A stretch of 64,000 nucleotides of DNA from CALDTK01 sp041744755. GTDB lineage: Bacteria; Bacteroidota; Bacteroidia; Chitinophagales; Saprospiraceae. Location: contig JBGTKC010000087.1 of assembly GCA_041744755.1 (NCBI GenBank), positions 69,603 to 133,602 of the forward strand, in the 5' to 3' direction. Shown one piece after another: positions 51,256 through 59,135 of the stretch. The translations under genes were made by a program, and so were the position numbers. Under the pieces are notes generated by a model, which saw only the letters and a list, made by a program, of their open reading frames with translations, was not told the origin of the DNA and made no database searches. Every line of letters begins with the position of its first letter. Position 1 is the stretch's first letter.

Positions 51256-53271
51256 TTGAGGAAAGTCTACCGACCCCTACAAATATTCTGTTTCGCGATC
51301 GCTTGCGTCGTCTGCCAGACCGCGAGCGCACAGGCGTCCGGCCAGGAGGCTGCGCAAACGATAGGCATCGGGGTGGGGGATAGCGTCCGGTTCGACGACC
51401 GGTGGCAGACCGGCGCCGAGCTCGGCGAGCGGCTGGACACCGTGGACGCCGCAGGCGTACTGTTGCTGTACAAGACCGCCAGCAACGAGGGCCACCTCGT
51501 TCACGCCAGTCGCCACCCCGGCGAGGCCCTGCGTTTGCGAAGCATACCGATGTGGCTGTCAGTTATCCCCCCGCTGGTAGCGATAGGGCTGGCCTTGGTG
51601 TTTAAGGAAGTGATCAGTAGCCTTTTCTTCGGCATCCTCTCCGGCGCATTCATCGCCGGCGGTATGCGGGTAGAGAGCCTCTATTATCTGCTGCGCAGCG
51701 TGTGGGACGTGGGGGCCCGGTTTATCATTAGCGCACTCAACGACTCCGGCCACCTCTCGGTGATCGTATTCTCGCTACTGGTCGGGGGTATGGTGTCGGT
51801 CATCTCGCGCAACGGCGGCATGGCGGGCGTGGTGCGGCGCCTGGCGGTGTTCGCCAAGGACCGTGTCAGTGCGCAGATGAGCACCTACGTGCTAGGGATC
51901 GCCATCTTCTTCGACGATTACGCCAACACCCTCATCGTCGGCAACACCATGCGAGAGGTCACCGATCGTTTTGGCGTAAGCCGCGAAAAACTAGCATACC
52001 TCGTAGACGCCACCGCCGCACCGGTTGCTTCGGTAGCTTTCATCACTACGTGGATCGGCGCTGAGCTCGACTACATCGACGGCGGCCTACAGGCGATCCC
52101 GAATTTCCCGCTCGACGTCACGCCCTATGCGGTGTTCCTGAGCTCTCTGCGTTATAGCTTCTACCCTATCCTCACCTTGATTTTTATGTTCCTGCTCATT
52201 AGAAGCCGCCGTGACTTTGGCCCTATGGCGAAGGCGGAGGCGGCTGCGGCACGGAACTACGTCCGGCGTATCGAGGTGCAGCAGCTGGAGGCCGAAGGGG
52301 AGTCACCGGTGGTTGTGATCGAGAGCGACGAGTTCACACCAGTCGAACGAGCCCCACTCAAGGCCCGCTACGCGATTCTGCCGGTGATGACGGTGGTACT
52401 CGTGACCATGTACGGCCTGTTGGACACGGGACTAACGAGCCTCGCCGCCGGCATCGCCGAGCTTGGACTACCCACCGCATCCATCGGCGACCTCTGGGCG
52501 GGGGTGGGACGCGACGGCACGGAGACTCTCGGCTTCTTCCGCAAGCTCGGGGTCGTGATCGGGGCGGCGGACAGCTACGTCGCCCTGCTGTGGGCCAGCC
52601 TGAGTGGGGTGCTGGTGGCGCTGGCGATGACGCTCGGTGGTCGGATCATGTCGCTCGAGAAGACGATGGAGACCTTGCTCCACGGATTCGGCACGATGCT
52701 GCCGGCCCTCGTGATCCTTACGCTGGCGTGGAGTCTCGCGAGCGCCACGGAGCAGTTGCACACCGCGGACTTCCTCACGGAGCTGATGTCGGGCCGGGTG
52801 TCACCCTACCTCTTGCCGGGGATCGTGTTCGTGATGGCGGCGCTGATCTCTTTCTCGACCGGTAGCTCTTGGAGTACCATGGCGATCCTTTACCCTATCA
52901 TGATCCCGGCCACCTGGAACCTCGCCACTGAGTACGGGATGGACCAAAGCCACGCCTACTCACTATTGCTCAACGTAATCGCGACCGTGCTGTCGGCATC
53001 GGTACTGGGGGACCACTGCTCGCCCATCAGCGACACGACTATCCTGAGTTCGTTGGCGAGTCGGTGCGACCATCTTCAGCACGTCAAGACGCAGTTGCCT
53101 TATGCGCTCACGGTGGGGGCTTTCGCCCTGACGTGTAAGATGGTGACGGCGTACATCGACGGCGGGTGGTTGCTGAGCATTGGGTTGGTCGGGGCGTCGA
53201 CGGCGGGGTTTTATGTCCTCATCCGGAGGGTGGGTCGCGAACCTATGGAGCTCCCACTGCCTTCCCGGTAG
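51256..53271 (+). CDS. NhaC-family Na+/H+ antiporter with an N-terminal extracytoplasmic extension
   Basis: 671 residues from TTG51256. Unusually, a cleavable-looking signal (about 1-26, LQIFCFAIACVVCQTASAQA) and a ~70-residue soluble segment (GVGDSVRFDDRWQTGAELGERLDTVDAAGVLLLYKTA) precede the transporter (from about 97, WLSVIPPLVAIGLALVFKEVISSLFFGILSGAFI). Family segments: GIAIFFDDYANTLIVGNTMREVTDRFGVSREKLAYLVDATAAPVASVAFITTWIG and SFSTGSSWSTMAILYPIMIP, GDHCSPISDTTILSS. A starting ATG at the transporter part (51550) is possible, but the signal sequence and continuous frame favour the long form. It overlaps no other gene; uracil-DNA glycosylase starts 2 bp after. Confidence 0.85.
   Translation: MRKVYRPLQIFCFAIACVVCQTASAQASGQEAAQTIGIGVGDSVRFDDRWQTGAELGERLDTVDAAGVLLLYKTASNEGHLVHASRHPGEALRLRSIPMWLSVIPPLVAIGLALVFKEVISSLFFGILSGAFIAGGMRVESLYYLLRSVWDVGARFIISALNDSGHLSVIVFSLLVGGMVSVISRNGGMAGVVRRLAVFAKDRVSAQMSTYVLGIAIFFDDYANTLIVGNTMREVTDRFGVSREKLAYLVDATAAPVASVAFITTWIGAELDYIDGGLQAIPNFPLDVTPYAVFLSSLRYSFYPILTLIFMFLLIRSRRDFGPMAKAEAAAARNYVRRIEVQQLEAEGESPVVVIESDEFTPVERAPLKARYAILPVMTVVLVTMYGLLDTGLTSLAAGIAELGLPTASIGDLWAGVGRDGTETLGFFRKLGVVIGAADSYVALLWASLSGVLVALAMTLGGRIMSLEKTMETLLHGFGTMLPALVILTLAWSLASATEQLHTADFLTELMSGRVSPYLLPGIVFVMAALISFSTGSSWSTMAILYPIMIPATWNLATEYGMDQSHAYSLLLNVIATVLSASVLGDHCSPISDTTILSSLASRCDHLQHVKTQLPYALTVGAFALTCKMVTAYIDGGWLLSIGLVGASTAGFYVLIRRVGREPMELPLPSR
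51968..51982 (+). repeat. GNAA mini-hairpin motif, copy 30
   Basis: Stem GGC/GCC, loop GTAA; sense in the NhaC gene (FGVS). Confidence 0.9.
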
Positions 53272-53272
53272 C

Positions 53273-53878
53273 ATGGTGTCGCTTCCGCTGGCTACTACCC
53301 TCCCCGACGATGCCCTCGCCGCGGGTCTCGCCGCCGCCCACAGTTGCCGCCTCTGTGAACCGCACCTTCCGCTCGGACCGAATCCCATCGTCCGGCTATC
53401 GTCAAAACTGCGTGTCCTGCTCGTTTCCCAGGCCCCCGGCGCCATCGCGCACCGCAAGTCGGTCCCGTACCTCGACCCGAGCGGGAGGCGACTGCGGAAT
53501 TGGCTTGGCGTCGACGAGAGGCGCTTTTACGAGAGTGGCGAGTTCGGGATTCTCCCCATGGGCTTCTGCTACCCCGGTAAGGCTGCGGGCGGGGATATGC
53601 CACCGCGGCCGGAGTGCGCCCCGGAGTGGCACGCGCGTCTGATCCGGCTTGCGCCAAAACCATTGGTCACCCTGCTCATCGGGGGCTACGCCCAGGCCGC
53701 TTACCTCGGAGAGCGTAGACATAAGACCTTGACATCGACCGTACGCCACTTCCGTGACTACCTGCCGGAATATCTCCCACTGCCCCACCCGAGCCCGAGA
53801 AACAACATTTGGCTTGCGAAAAACGGGTGGTTCGAGGAGGAGGTGCTGCCGGTCCTGCGGGAGTTGGTTGGTCGTTGA
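53273..53878 (+). CDS. Uracil-DNA glycosylase superfamily protein
   Basis: 201 residues. Start ATG53273 is one base past the NhaC stop. N-terminal CRLCEPHLPLGPNPIVR, then the family core LLVSQAPGAIAHRKSVPYLDPSGRRLRNWLG (motif A with 'GxAPG' and water-activating region), FYCxxK-like GFCYPGKAAGGDMPPRPECAPEWHARLI and motif B LPLPHPSPRNNIWLAKNGWFEEEVLP (HPSPRN). These are the two catalytic loops of UDG family 4/SMUG-like enzymes that excise uracil from DNA; a single CxxC suggests no Fe-S cluster. The GNAA motif at 53646 encodes RLAPKP. Confidence 0.85.
   Translation: MVSLPLATTLPDDALAAGLAAAHSCRLCEPHLPLGPNPIVRLSSKLRVLLVSQAPGAIAHRKSVPYLDPSGRRLRNWLGVDERRFYESGEFGILPMGFCYPGKAAGGDMPPRPECAPEWHARLIRLAPKPLVTLLIGGYAQAAYLGERRHKTLTSTVRHFRDYLPEYLPLPHPSPRNNIWLAKNGWFEEEVLPVLRELVGR
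53646..53660 (-). repeat. GNAA mini-hairpin motif, copy 31
   Basis: Stem GGC/GCC, loop GCAA; antisense in the uracil-DNA glycosylase gene (LAPK). Confidence 0.9.
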
Positions 53879-53983
53879 GTCTTTCGGTAGCTGCATCGTT
53901 ACAGCAGAGCGTGCCACAGCGGGCATATGACAACTCGCAGGCTCGAGATCTCAACAATCGGTACCCCCTCTCGTTTTCCCCAC

Positions 53984-54139
53984 GTGCCGAAAGCTACCGC
54001 TAAACGCAACCTCGCGACGAAAGTCTGTCCGGTCTGTGGACTGTCCTTTATGTGGCGCAAGAAGTGGGCGCGCGATTGGGACCAGGTCAAATACTGTAGC
54101 GAACGCTGCCGGAGGGCCGCCAAATCTACCGATGCATGA
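53984..54139 (+). CDS. DUF2256 zinc-ribbon-like small protein
   Basis: About 51 residues from GTG53984 (VPKATAKRNLATKVCPVCGLSFMWRKKWARDWDQVKYCSERCRR). Four Cys in CPVCG and YCSERC form a treble-clef or zinc-ribbon, the full extent of DUF2256. An ATG at 53927 would add 19 unsupported residues. It ends in an ATGA overlap with the COX3-like gene, implying coupled translation. Function unknown; often seen near cryptochrome or short-chain dehydrogenase genes elsewhere. Confidence 0.8.
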   Translation: MPKATAKRNLATKVCPVCGLSFMWRKKWARDWDQVKYCSERCRRAAKSTDA

Positions 54140-54780
54140 GTGCGAGTCGAGAAGCTTCCAATTCCTACATGCCAGGCGTGCGCGATATCGACGAATCGCG
54201 CATCGCCTTCCACCCGATGAACATCATCATGGTACTCACGCTCGTGGGTATCGCCGTGCTTTTCCTTGCCTTCTCGGGAGCGTTTATCTACTCACGCTTT
54301 CAGGCGTCCCTTCCGCCGATTGACGTACCGTGGATGTTTATCCTTAACACCGGCGTCCTCCTCACGAGTTCCTACACGATCCACTTAGCCAAGAAGGCCT
54401 ACAAAGGGGACGATACCGAGGGCTACAAGCGTGCCTTGTTGTTTACGATGGGCCTGAGCCTCGCTTTCCTCGTGCTGCAGATCATCGCGTGGCAAACGCT
54501 GTTCGCCCAAAACATTCTACCGAGCACCGATAATTCGGCGGGATATCTGTATGTCCTCTCTGGATTGCACTTCGCCCACGTCATCGCGGGCCTACCGTTT
54601 ATCCTCGGGTTTTATCTCGTCGCCCGCAGGCGGATGCGCGAGCCTGTGAGCGTTTTGGTCTACTTCTCAGACCCCGAAAAGCGCCTTAAACTGCGGATGC
54701 TAACCCTCTATTGGCACTTTATGGACGCTTTGTGGATCTACTTAGTCGTGTTCTTGCTTGTAAACAGATTGCTGTATTAG
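54136..54780 (+). CDS. Cytochrome c oxidase subunit III-like heme-copper oxidase protein
   Basis: 214 residues, five or six helices. Features of subunit III: FHPMNIIMVLTLVGIAVLFLAFSGAFIYSR, LNTGVLLTSSYTIHLAKKAYKGDD, GYLYVLSGLHFAHVIAGLPFILGF (the conserved 'SGLHxxHVxxG' segment) and LTLYWHFMDALWIYLVVFLLV (the 'YWHFVDxxW' end). It belongs to the terminal oxidase in the cytoplasmic membrane. Other oxidase subunits are not next to it, which is unusual; this may be the stand-alone subunit III of Bacteroidota. Starts within the DUF2256 stop. Confidence 0.88.
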   Translation: MSASREASNSYMPGVRDIDESRIAFHPMNIIMVLTLVGIAVLFLAFSGAFIYSRFQASLPPIDVPWMFILNTGVLLTSSYTIHLAKKAYKGDDTEGYKRALLFTMGLSLAFLVLQIIAWQTLFAQNILPSTDNSAGYLYVLSGLHFAHVIAGLPFILGFYLVARRRMREPVSVLVYFSDPEKRLKLRMLTLYWHFMDALWIYLVVFLLVNRLLY

Positions 54781-54829
54781 TAAATGTTTGGTGAGATGCA
54801 AGTTTGCCAACATCATTCTGCAGTTTTCG

Positions 54830-54844
54830 GTTTTGACGGAAGTC
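54830..54844 (+). repeat. GNAA mini-hairpin motif, copy 32 (GAC/GTC stem)
   Basis: Loop GGAA; intergenic, 72 bp before the ilvB start. Identical to copy 11. Confidence 0.9.
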
Positions 54845-54903
54845 TGTAGCGAATTTTCGCCGCACACCACTCAGCTCCTCTCGCCAATACCTCCGAAAGG
54901 GGC

Positions 54904-54910
54904 TAATTTG
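54904..54910 (+). promoter_or_regulatory. -7 box of the ilvBNC operon
   Basis: TAATTTG, GCCCC, then ATG54916. The operon's mRNA would start at or next to the ilvB start codon, leaving no space for a leader-peptide attenuator. Confidence 0.55.
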
Positions 54911-54915
54911 GCCCC

Positions 54916-56664
54916 ATGCGAGAGACCAGATCGGCCCCCTCCCAACCAGTCCTACCACGCAGCCGCATGCTCACCGGCGCTGGCGCCATCGTCGACGGGC
55001 TGCATCGCCACGGGATCAAGACGGTTTTCGGTTACCCCGGCGGAGCGATCGTCCCTCTGTACGACGCGTTCTACGCCGACGGCGAAATCGAGCACATCCT
55101 CTTCCGCCACGAGCAAGGCGCCATCCACGCCGCGCAAGGCCGCGCCCGCGTGACCCGCGAGACGGCGGTCGTCGTGGTGACCAGCGGTCCGGGCGCGACC
55201 AATATCATCACCGGCCTCGGGGACGCCCTACTCGACTCCACGCCGCTGGTCTGCATCACCGGGCAGGTGCCGAGTAGTCTCCTCGGATCGGACGCTTTTC
55301 AGGAGACCGACGTGGTCGGCTGCACGATGAGCGTGACGAAGTGGAACGTGCAGGTCACCCGCGCGGCTGATCTCCCGGCCGCGCTCGACAAGGCCTTCCA
55401 CGTGGCCAACAGTGGTCGCCCCGGGCCCACCCTTATCGACATCACCAAAGACGCGCAGCTCGAGCTGTTCGACCTCGCCGACGCCGTCCCGTTCCAGTCG
55501 CGGGCTTACGTGCCGAAGTCGCGCGTCGACCCACAGGCCATCGCGGAGGCCGCCGAGGTCCTCAATGCCGCCGAGCGCCCGCTGATCTTTGCCGGCCACG
55601 GCCTCCAGATCGCCAAAGCCGTAGGCACGTTTCGAGAGTTGCTCGAGACCTACGCCGCGCCAACCATTATCACCCTCCAGGGCCTCGGCAATCTGCCGGG
55701 CGAACATCCTTGCAATTACGGTATGGCTGGCGTCTACGGCCACATCGCCGCGAATCGTTCCATGGACGATGTCGACGTCATCCTCGCGCTCGGAATGCGT
55801 TTCGACGACAGAGTCACCGGCCGACTGGCGACGTTTGCGCCGAATGCGAAGGTGGTTCACCTCGACATTGACGCCTCCGAGCTCAATAAGAATGTTCGCT
55901 GTGCGGTGGCCGTCCTCGGGGACGTCGGCGAGGCTTTAGATCAGCTTGCGCCAAAACTTAAACCGCGGACCTTTCCCGAGTGGCACGCACGCCTGCGGGA
56001 GCTGGACAAAATCGAAGAGACGGCCATTAGAGTGCCCGTGACGGCCATGCGACCCGGGCAAACCCCGACCATGGAACAGGTCGTCGCTGAGGTCTCTAAG
56101 CAGAGCGAGGACGACGCCATCATCGTCGCGGATGTAGGTCAGCACCAGATGGCCGCGGCGCGTTACTACAACTACACCGTGCCCGACACATGGGTCTCGA
56201 GCGGGGGCGCCGGCACGATGGGCTACGCGCTCCCGGCTGCCGTCGGGGCGCAGTTCGCCAAGCAGCGGACCCAAGTCTTCTGTATCGCCGGTGACGCCGG
56301 CTTCCAGATGACGGCCCAGGAGCTGGGCACGGCTCATGAACATTCATTGCCGGTCAAGGTGATCGTGATGGACAACGCGCGCCTCGGGATGGTGCGCCAG
56401 CTTCAGGACAACGTCCTGGATGGCAGGCAGTATGGCGTGGAGATGGTCAACCCCGACTTTTGCGTTTTGGCGCAAGCCTACCGCTGGGAGACCCGCAAGC
56501 TCTCTAAGAGTGAGGACACCCCAGCGGCCATCTCGTGGCTCATCGAGACGCCCGGCCCCTGCTTGCTCCATGTGGAGATTAATCCGGCCGACAACATCTT
56601 CCCGCTCGTGCCGGCGTCCGGGCGCCTCACCGACATCCAACTCCACATCGACGAGGAAGTATGA
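54916..56664 (+). CDS. ilvB: Acetolactate synthase, large subunit
   Basis: 582 residues. Condenses pyruvate with pyruvate or 2-oxobutyrate (TPP, FAD), first committed step of valine/leucine/isoleucine synthesis. Catalytic Glu in LFRHEQGAIHAAQG (about 58-71), TSGPGATNIITGL, GQVPSSLLGSDAFQETDV, FAD part LALGMRFDDRVTG and the TPP site CIAGDAGFQMTAQELGTA...IVMDNARLGMVRQLQD. The usual GDGxF is GDAGF here. Start fixed by the -7 box. Overlaps ilvN by ATGA. GNAA motif at 56464 encodes CVLAQAY. Confidence 0.95.
   Translation: MRETRSAPSQPVLPRSRMLTGAGAIVDGLHRHGIKTVFGYPGGAIVPLYDAFYADGEIEHILFRHEQGAIHAAQGRARVTRETAVVVVTSGPGATNIITGLGDALLDSTPLVCITGQVPSSLLGSDAFQETDVVGCTMSVTKWNVQVTRAADLPAALDKAFHVANSGRPGPTLIDITKDAQLELFDLADAVPFQSRAYVPKSRVDPQAIAEAAEVLNAAERPLIFAGHGLQIAKAVGTFRELLETYAAPTIITLQGLGNLPGEHPCNYGMAGVYGHIAANRSMDDVDVILALGMRFDDRVTGRLATFAPNAKVVHLDIDASELNKNVRCAVAVLGDVGEALDQLAPKLKPRTFPEWHARLRELDKIEETAIRVPVTAMRPGQTPTMEQVVAEVSKQSEDDAIIVADVGQHQMAAARYYNYTVPDTWVSSGGAGTMGYALPAAVGAQFAKQRTQVFCIAGDAGFQMTAQELGTAHEHSLPVKVIVMDNARLGMVRQLQDNVLDGRQYGVEMVNPDFCVLAQAYRWETRKLSKSEDTPAAISWLIETPGPCLLHVEINPADNIFPLVPASGRLTDIQLHIDEEV
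56464..56478 (+). repeat. GNAA mini-hairpin motif, copy 33
   Basis: Stem GGC/GCC, loop GCAA; sense in ilvB (VLAQA). Confidence 0.9.
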
Positions 56665-57206
56665 GCGACAAGACCACGACGATCCCCTACACCTTCGTCA
56701 TCTTCACCGAGGACCTTACAGGTTTGCTCCAGCGCGTCGTGTCGGTCTTCAGCCGGCGCCACGTGAATATCGCCAGCCTCACCACCTCCAAGTCCTCCTC
56801 CCCGGATATCTACCGCTTCACGATTCAGACCAATGTGACCCCGCACATGATGGAACACCTCATTGGCCAACTCAACAAGCAGGTCGATGTCATGCGCGCC
56901 TTCGCCTACGAGGAGCACGAGGTCGTCCAGCAGGAGATCGCCCTTTACAAGGTCCCAACCGCGGCCTTCGCCAACAGCGACACCGTCGAGCAGCTCATCC
57001 GCGCGCACAATGCCCGCATTCTCTCGATCGAGCCGGAGTACGTCGTCATCGAGCGCACGGGGCACAGCAACGAGACCGAGGCCTTCCTCGAGGCCCTCAA
57101 GGAGATCGGCGTCTACGAATTCGTCCGGTCGGGCACCATTGCCATCGTCAAACCGATGGAAAGATTGAACACCTACCTTAAGGCACTGAGTGCCGAGCAA
57201 AATTGA
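56661..57206 (+). CDS. ilvN: Acetolactate synthase, small regulatory subunit
   Basis: 181 residues. ACT domain at about 7-85: YTFVIFTEDLTGLLQRVVSVFSRRHVNIASLTTSKSSSPDIYRFTIQTNV, with the 'RHVNIASL' segment and the acidic valine-binding region. The C-terminal half (EIALYKVPTAAF...HNARILSIEPEYVVIERTGHSNETEAFLEALKEIGVYEFVRSG) matches the second ALS_ss domain. It activates IlvB and gives feedback inhibition. Translationally coupled to ilvB through the ATGA overlap. Confidence 0.95.
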   Translation: MSDKTTTIPYTFVIFTEDLTGLLQRVVSVFSRRHVNIASLTTSKSSSPDIYRFTIQTNVTPHMMEHLIGQLNKQVDVMRAFAYEEHEVVQQEIALYKVPTAAFANSDTVEQLIRAHNARILSIEPEYVVIERTGHSNETEAFLEALKEIGVYEFVRSGTIAIVKPMERLNTYLKALSAEQN

Positions 57207-57210
57207 GCTA

Positions 57211-58263
57211 ATGCCAACTCTAGATTTCGGTGGCGTCCACGAGCACGTCATCACCCGCGAAGAGTACCCCCTCGCGAAAGCCAAGGAAACCCTCGCCGGC
57301 GAACGCATCGCCATCATCGGCTACGGCGTTCAAGGCCCTGGCCAGGCGCAGAACTTGCGCGACAACGGATTCGAGGTCATCATCGGACAGCGCGAGGGCG
57401 GTGGCTCGTGGGATAAGGCCGTGCGCGACGGATGGAAGCCCGGCGAGTCCCTTTTCCCGATCGCGGAGGCGGTTGAGAGGGCCACCATCGTGATGTACCT
57501 ACTCAGCGACGCCGCGCAAATCGCACAGTGGCCCTCGGTGAGGGACAACCTGAAGGCCGGCGACGCGCTCTACTTCAGTCACGGCTTCGGGATCACCTAC
57601 CACGAGCGGACGGGAATCGTACCACCGGACGACGTGGACGTCTTCCTGGTCGCGCCGAAGGGTTCGGGTACGTCGCTGCGACGGATGTTCGTCGAGGGAA
57701 GGGGCCTGAACAGCAGCTTTGCCGTCTTCCAGGATGCTACGGGCAACGCTCGCGAGCGGGCCGTGGCCATCGGGATCGGGATTGGCTCAGGTTATCTGTT
57801 CGAAACCACCTTTAAAAACGAAGTCTTCTCCGATCTCACCGGTGAGCGGGGTAGTCTTATGGGCGCGATCCAAGGACTGTTCGAAGCGCAGTACGACGTG
57901 CTACGTAAGCACGGTCACTCCCCGAGCGAGGCCTTCAACGAGACGGTCGAGGAGCTTACCCAGAGCCTCATGCCTCTCGTCGCCGAGAACGGGATGGATT
58001 GGATGTACGCCAACTGTTCCACCACGGCGCAGCGCGGCGCGCTCGACTGGAAGGATAAGTTCCGCGACGCCGTCAAACCCGTGGTCGAGAGCCTCTACGA
58101 GGAGGTCGCCAGCGGCCGCGAAGCTCAGCGCTCGATCGACACCAACTCCAAGGACGACTACCGCGAGAAACTCGAGGTCGAGCTGGCCGCCATGCGCGAC
58201 AGCGAAATGTGGAAAGCCGGCGAGGCGGTAAGGAGTCTGCGGCCGGAGCGGGCGAAGGTTTAA
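57211..58263 (+). CDS. ilvC: Ketol-acid reductoisomerase
   Basis: 350 residues from ATG57211, 4 bp after the ilvN stop; a GTG at 57190 inside ilvN is less likely. Converts acetolactate to dihydroxyisovalerate with NADPH and Mg. Rossmann start IAIIGYGVQGPGQAQNLRDNGFEVIIGQREGGGSWDKA (about 30-67; the cofactor loop reads QREGGGS), SHGFGITYHERTGIVPPDDVDVFLVAPKGSGTSLRRMF and the knotted C-terminal domain with metal acids in FSDLTGERGSLMGAIQGLFEAQYDVL and EELTQSLMPL. The GPGQA and HERTG variants are those of the Bacteroidota/fungal-like class I branch. Confidence 0.94.
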   Translation: MPTLDFGGVHEHVITREEYPLAKAKETLAGERIAIIGYGVQGPGQAQNLRDNGFEVIIGQREGGGSWDKAVRDGWKPGESLFPIAEAVERATIVMYLLSDAAQIAQWPSVRDNLKAGDALYFSHGFGITYHERTGIVPPDDVDVFLVAPKGSGTSLRRMFVEGRGLNSSFAVFQDATGNARERAVAIGIGIGSGYLFETTFKNEVFSDLTGERGSLMGAIQGLFEAQYDVLRKHGHSPSEAFNETVEELTQSLMPLVAENGMDWMYANCSTTAQRGALDWKDKFRDAVKPVVESLYEEVASGREAQRSIDTNSKDDYREKLEVELAAMRDSEMWKAGEAVRSLRPERAKV

Positions 58264-58362
58264 CGCAGCGATCCCATTGGAACCCTGCCTCACGGTAGCC
58301 GACCGGTGTGCGCTCACTATCGATTCCAGCGATTAGCCAGCGCGTGAAGCACTTTCGCCTTT

Positions 58363-58368
58363 TACTTG
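58363..58368 (+). promoter_or_regulatory. -7 box of the beta-barrel protein gene
   Basis: TACTTG, CAGGG, ATG58374. It supports the internal ATG over the one at 58308. Confidence 0.4.
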
Positions 58369-58373
58369 CAGGG

Positions 58374-59135
58374 ATGAAATGTGCACCACGCGCCAGCGCC
58401 AAATTCGCATCAGCCTTCTCAGCTATAGCCTTGACCGCCAGCACGGTAGCAGCTCAAAGCAGCGTTGGCGTGACCTTCGGCGGCGAGTTTGCCAACCGGA
58501 CCGTGCGCACGTCGCTCGAAGGCGTCGCACCGCGGGTAGACTCACTGACTGATCGCACGAGTTTTGCATTTGGACCGGGGCTTGGACTCTCTTTTGATCG
58601 GCAGTTGAGTCGTGGGCTCGCGTTCAGTGTACAAGTACGCTACCAGACGGCGGGTTACAAATTCAAAGGGGGTGATCCGTCGCTCGACGCTCAGACCGGA
58701 GAAGTGCGACGGGAAACGTTCACCACCGAGACCATCCGTCACGATTTCGTCGCACTTCCGCTCGGCGTCATCAACACTTGGGGCTCCAGCGCTCTACGCT
58801 ACTATACTGATATCTATGTGACGCCCATGTTGTACGTCGCCACTACCGCCTATACAAAATACGAGATTATTGAGGCGAGGCGGCGCTCCCGTGCGAATAT
58901 TGATCGCGTCAATGACTTCCACCTCGGCGTACGCGCGGGAATAGGTGTCGAGCGCCTGCTAAGTGACGTATTGCGGTTACGAGCCGGCATTGGGGGCGTC
59001 TACCACTTTACTCAGACCAACGATGGACTGGATTTGAAGGAAGCGCTCTTCAGCTTCGGCCCCCAGGTCTCGATAGCGCGGGTGTTCGGACAGGCGTCTT
59101 CACCGACGGGGAAGGCCGACGAAATCTACTATTGA
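58374..59135 (+). CDS. Outer-membrane beta-barrel protein (PorT-like family)
   Basis: 253 residues. Signal peptide MKCAPRASAKFASAFSAIALTASTVAAQS, then alternating hydrophobic strands typical of an 8-10-strand barrel: VGVTFGGEFANRTVR, FAFGPGLGLSFDRQLSRGLAFSVQVRYQTAGYKF, DFVALPLGVINTWG, FHLGVRAGIGVERLLSDVLRLRAGIGGVYHF. In Bacteroidota such proteins are annotated as PorT or outer-membrane beta-barrel domain proteins; a T9SS role is only a possibility. The last 7 bp overlap the convergent TrmH gene. Start chosen from the TACTTG box and the signal peptide. Confidence 0.75.
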   Translation: MKCAPRASAKFASAFSAIALTASTVAAQSSVGVTFGGEFANRTVRTSLEGVAPRVDSLTDRTSFAFGPGLGLSFDRQLSRGLAFSVQVRYQTAGYKFKGGDPSLDAQTGEVRRETFTTETIRHDFVALPLGVINTWGSSALRYYTDIYVTPMLYVATTAYTKYEIIEARRRSRANIDRVNDFHLGVRAGIGVERLLSDVLRLRAGIGGVYHFTQTNDGLDLKEALFSFGPQVSIARVFGQASSPTGKADEIYY

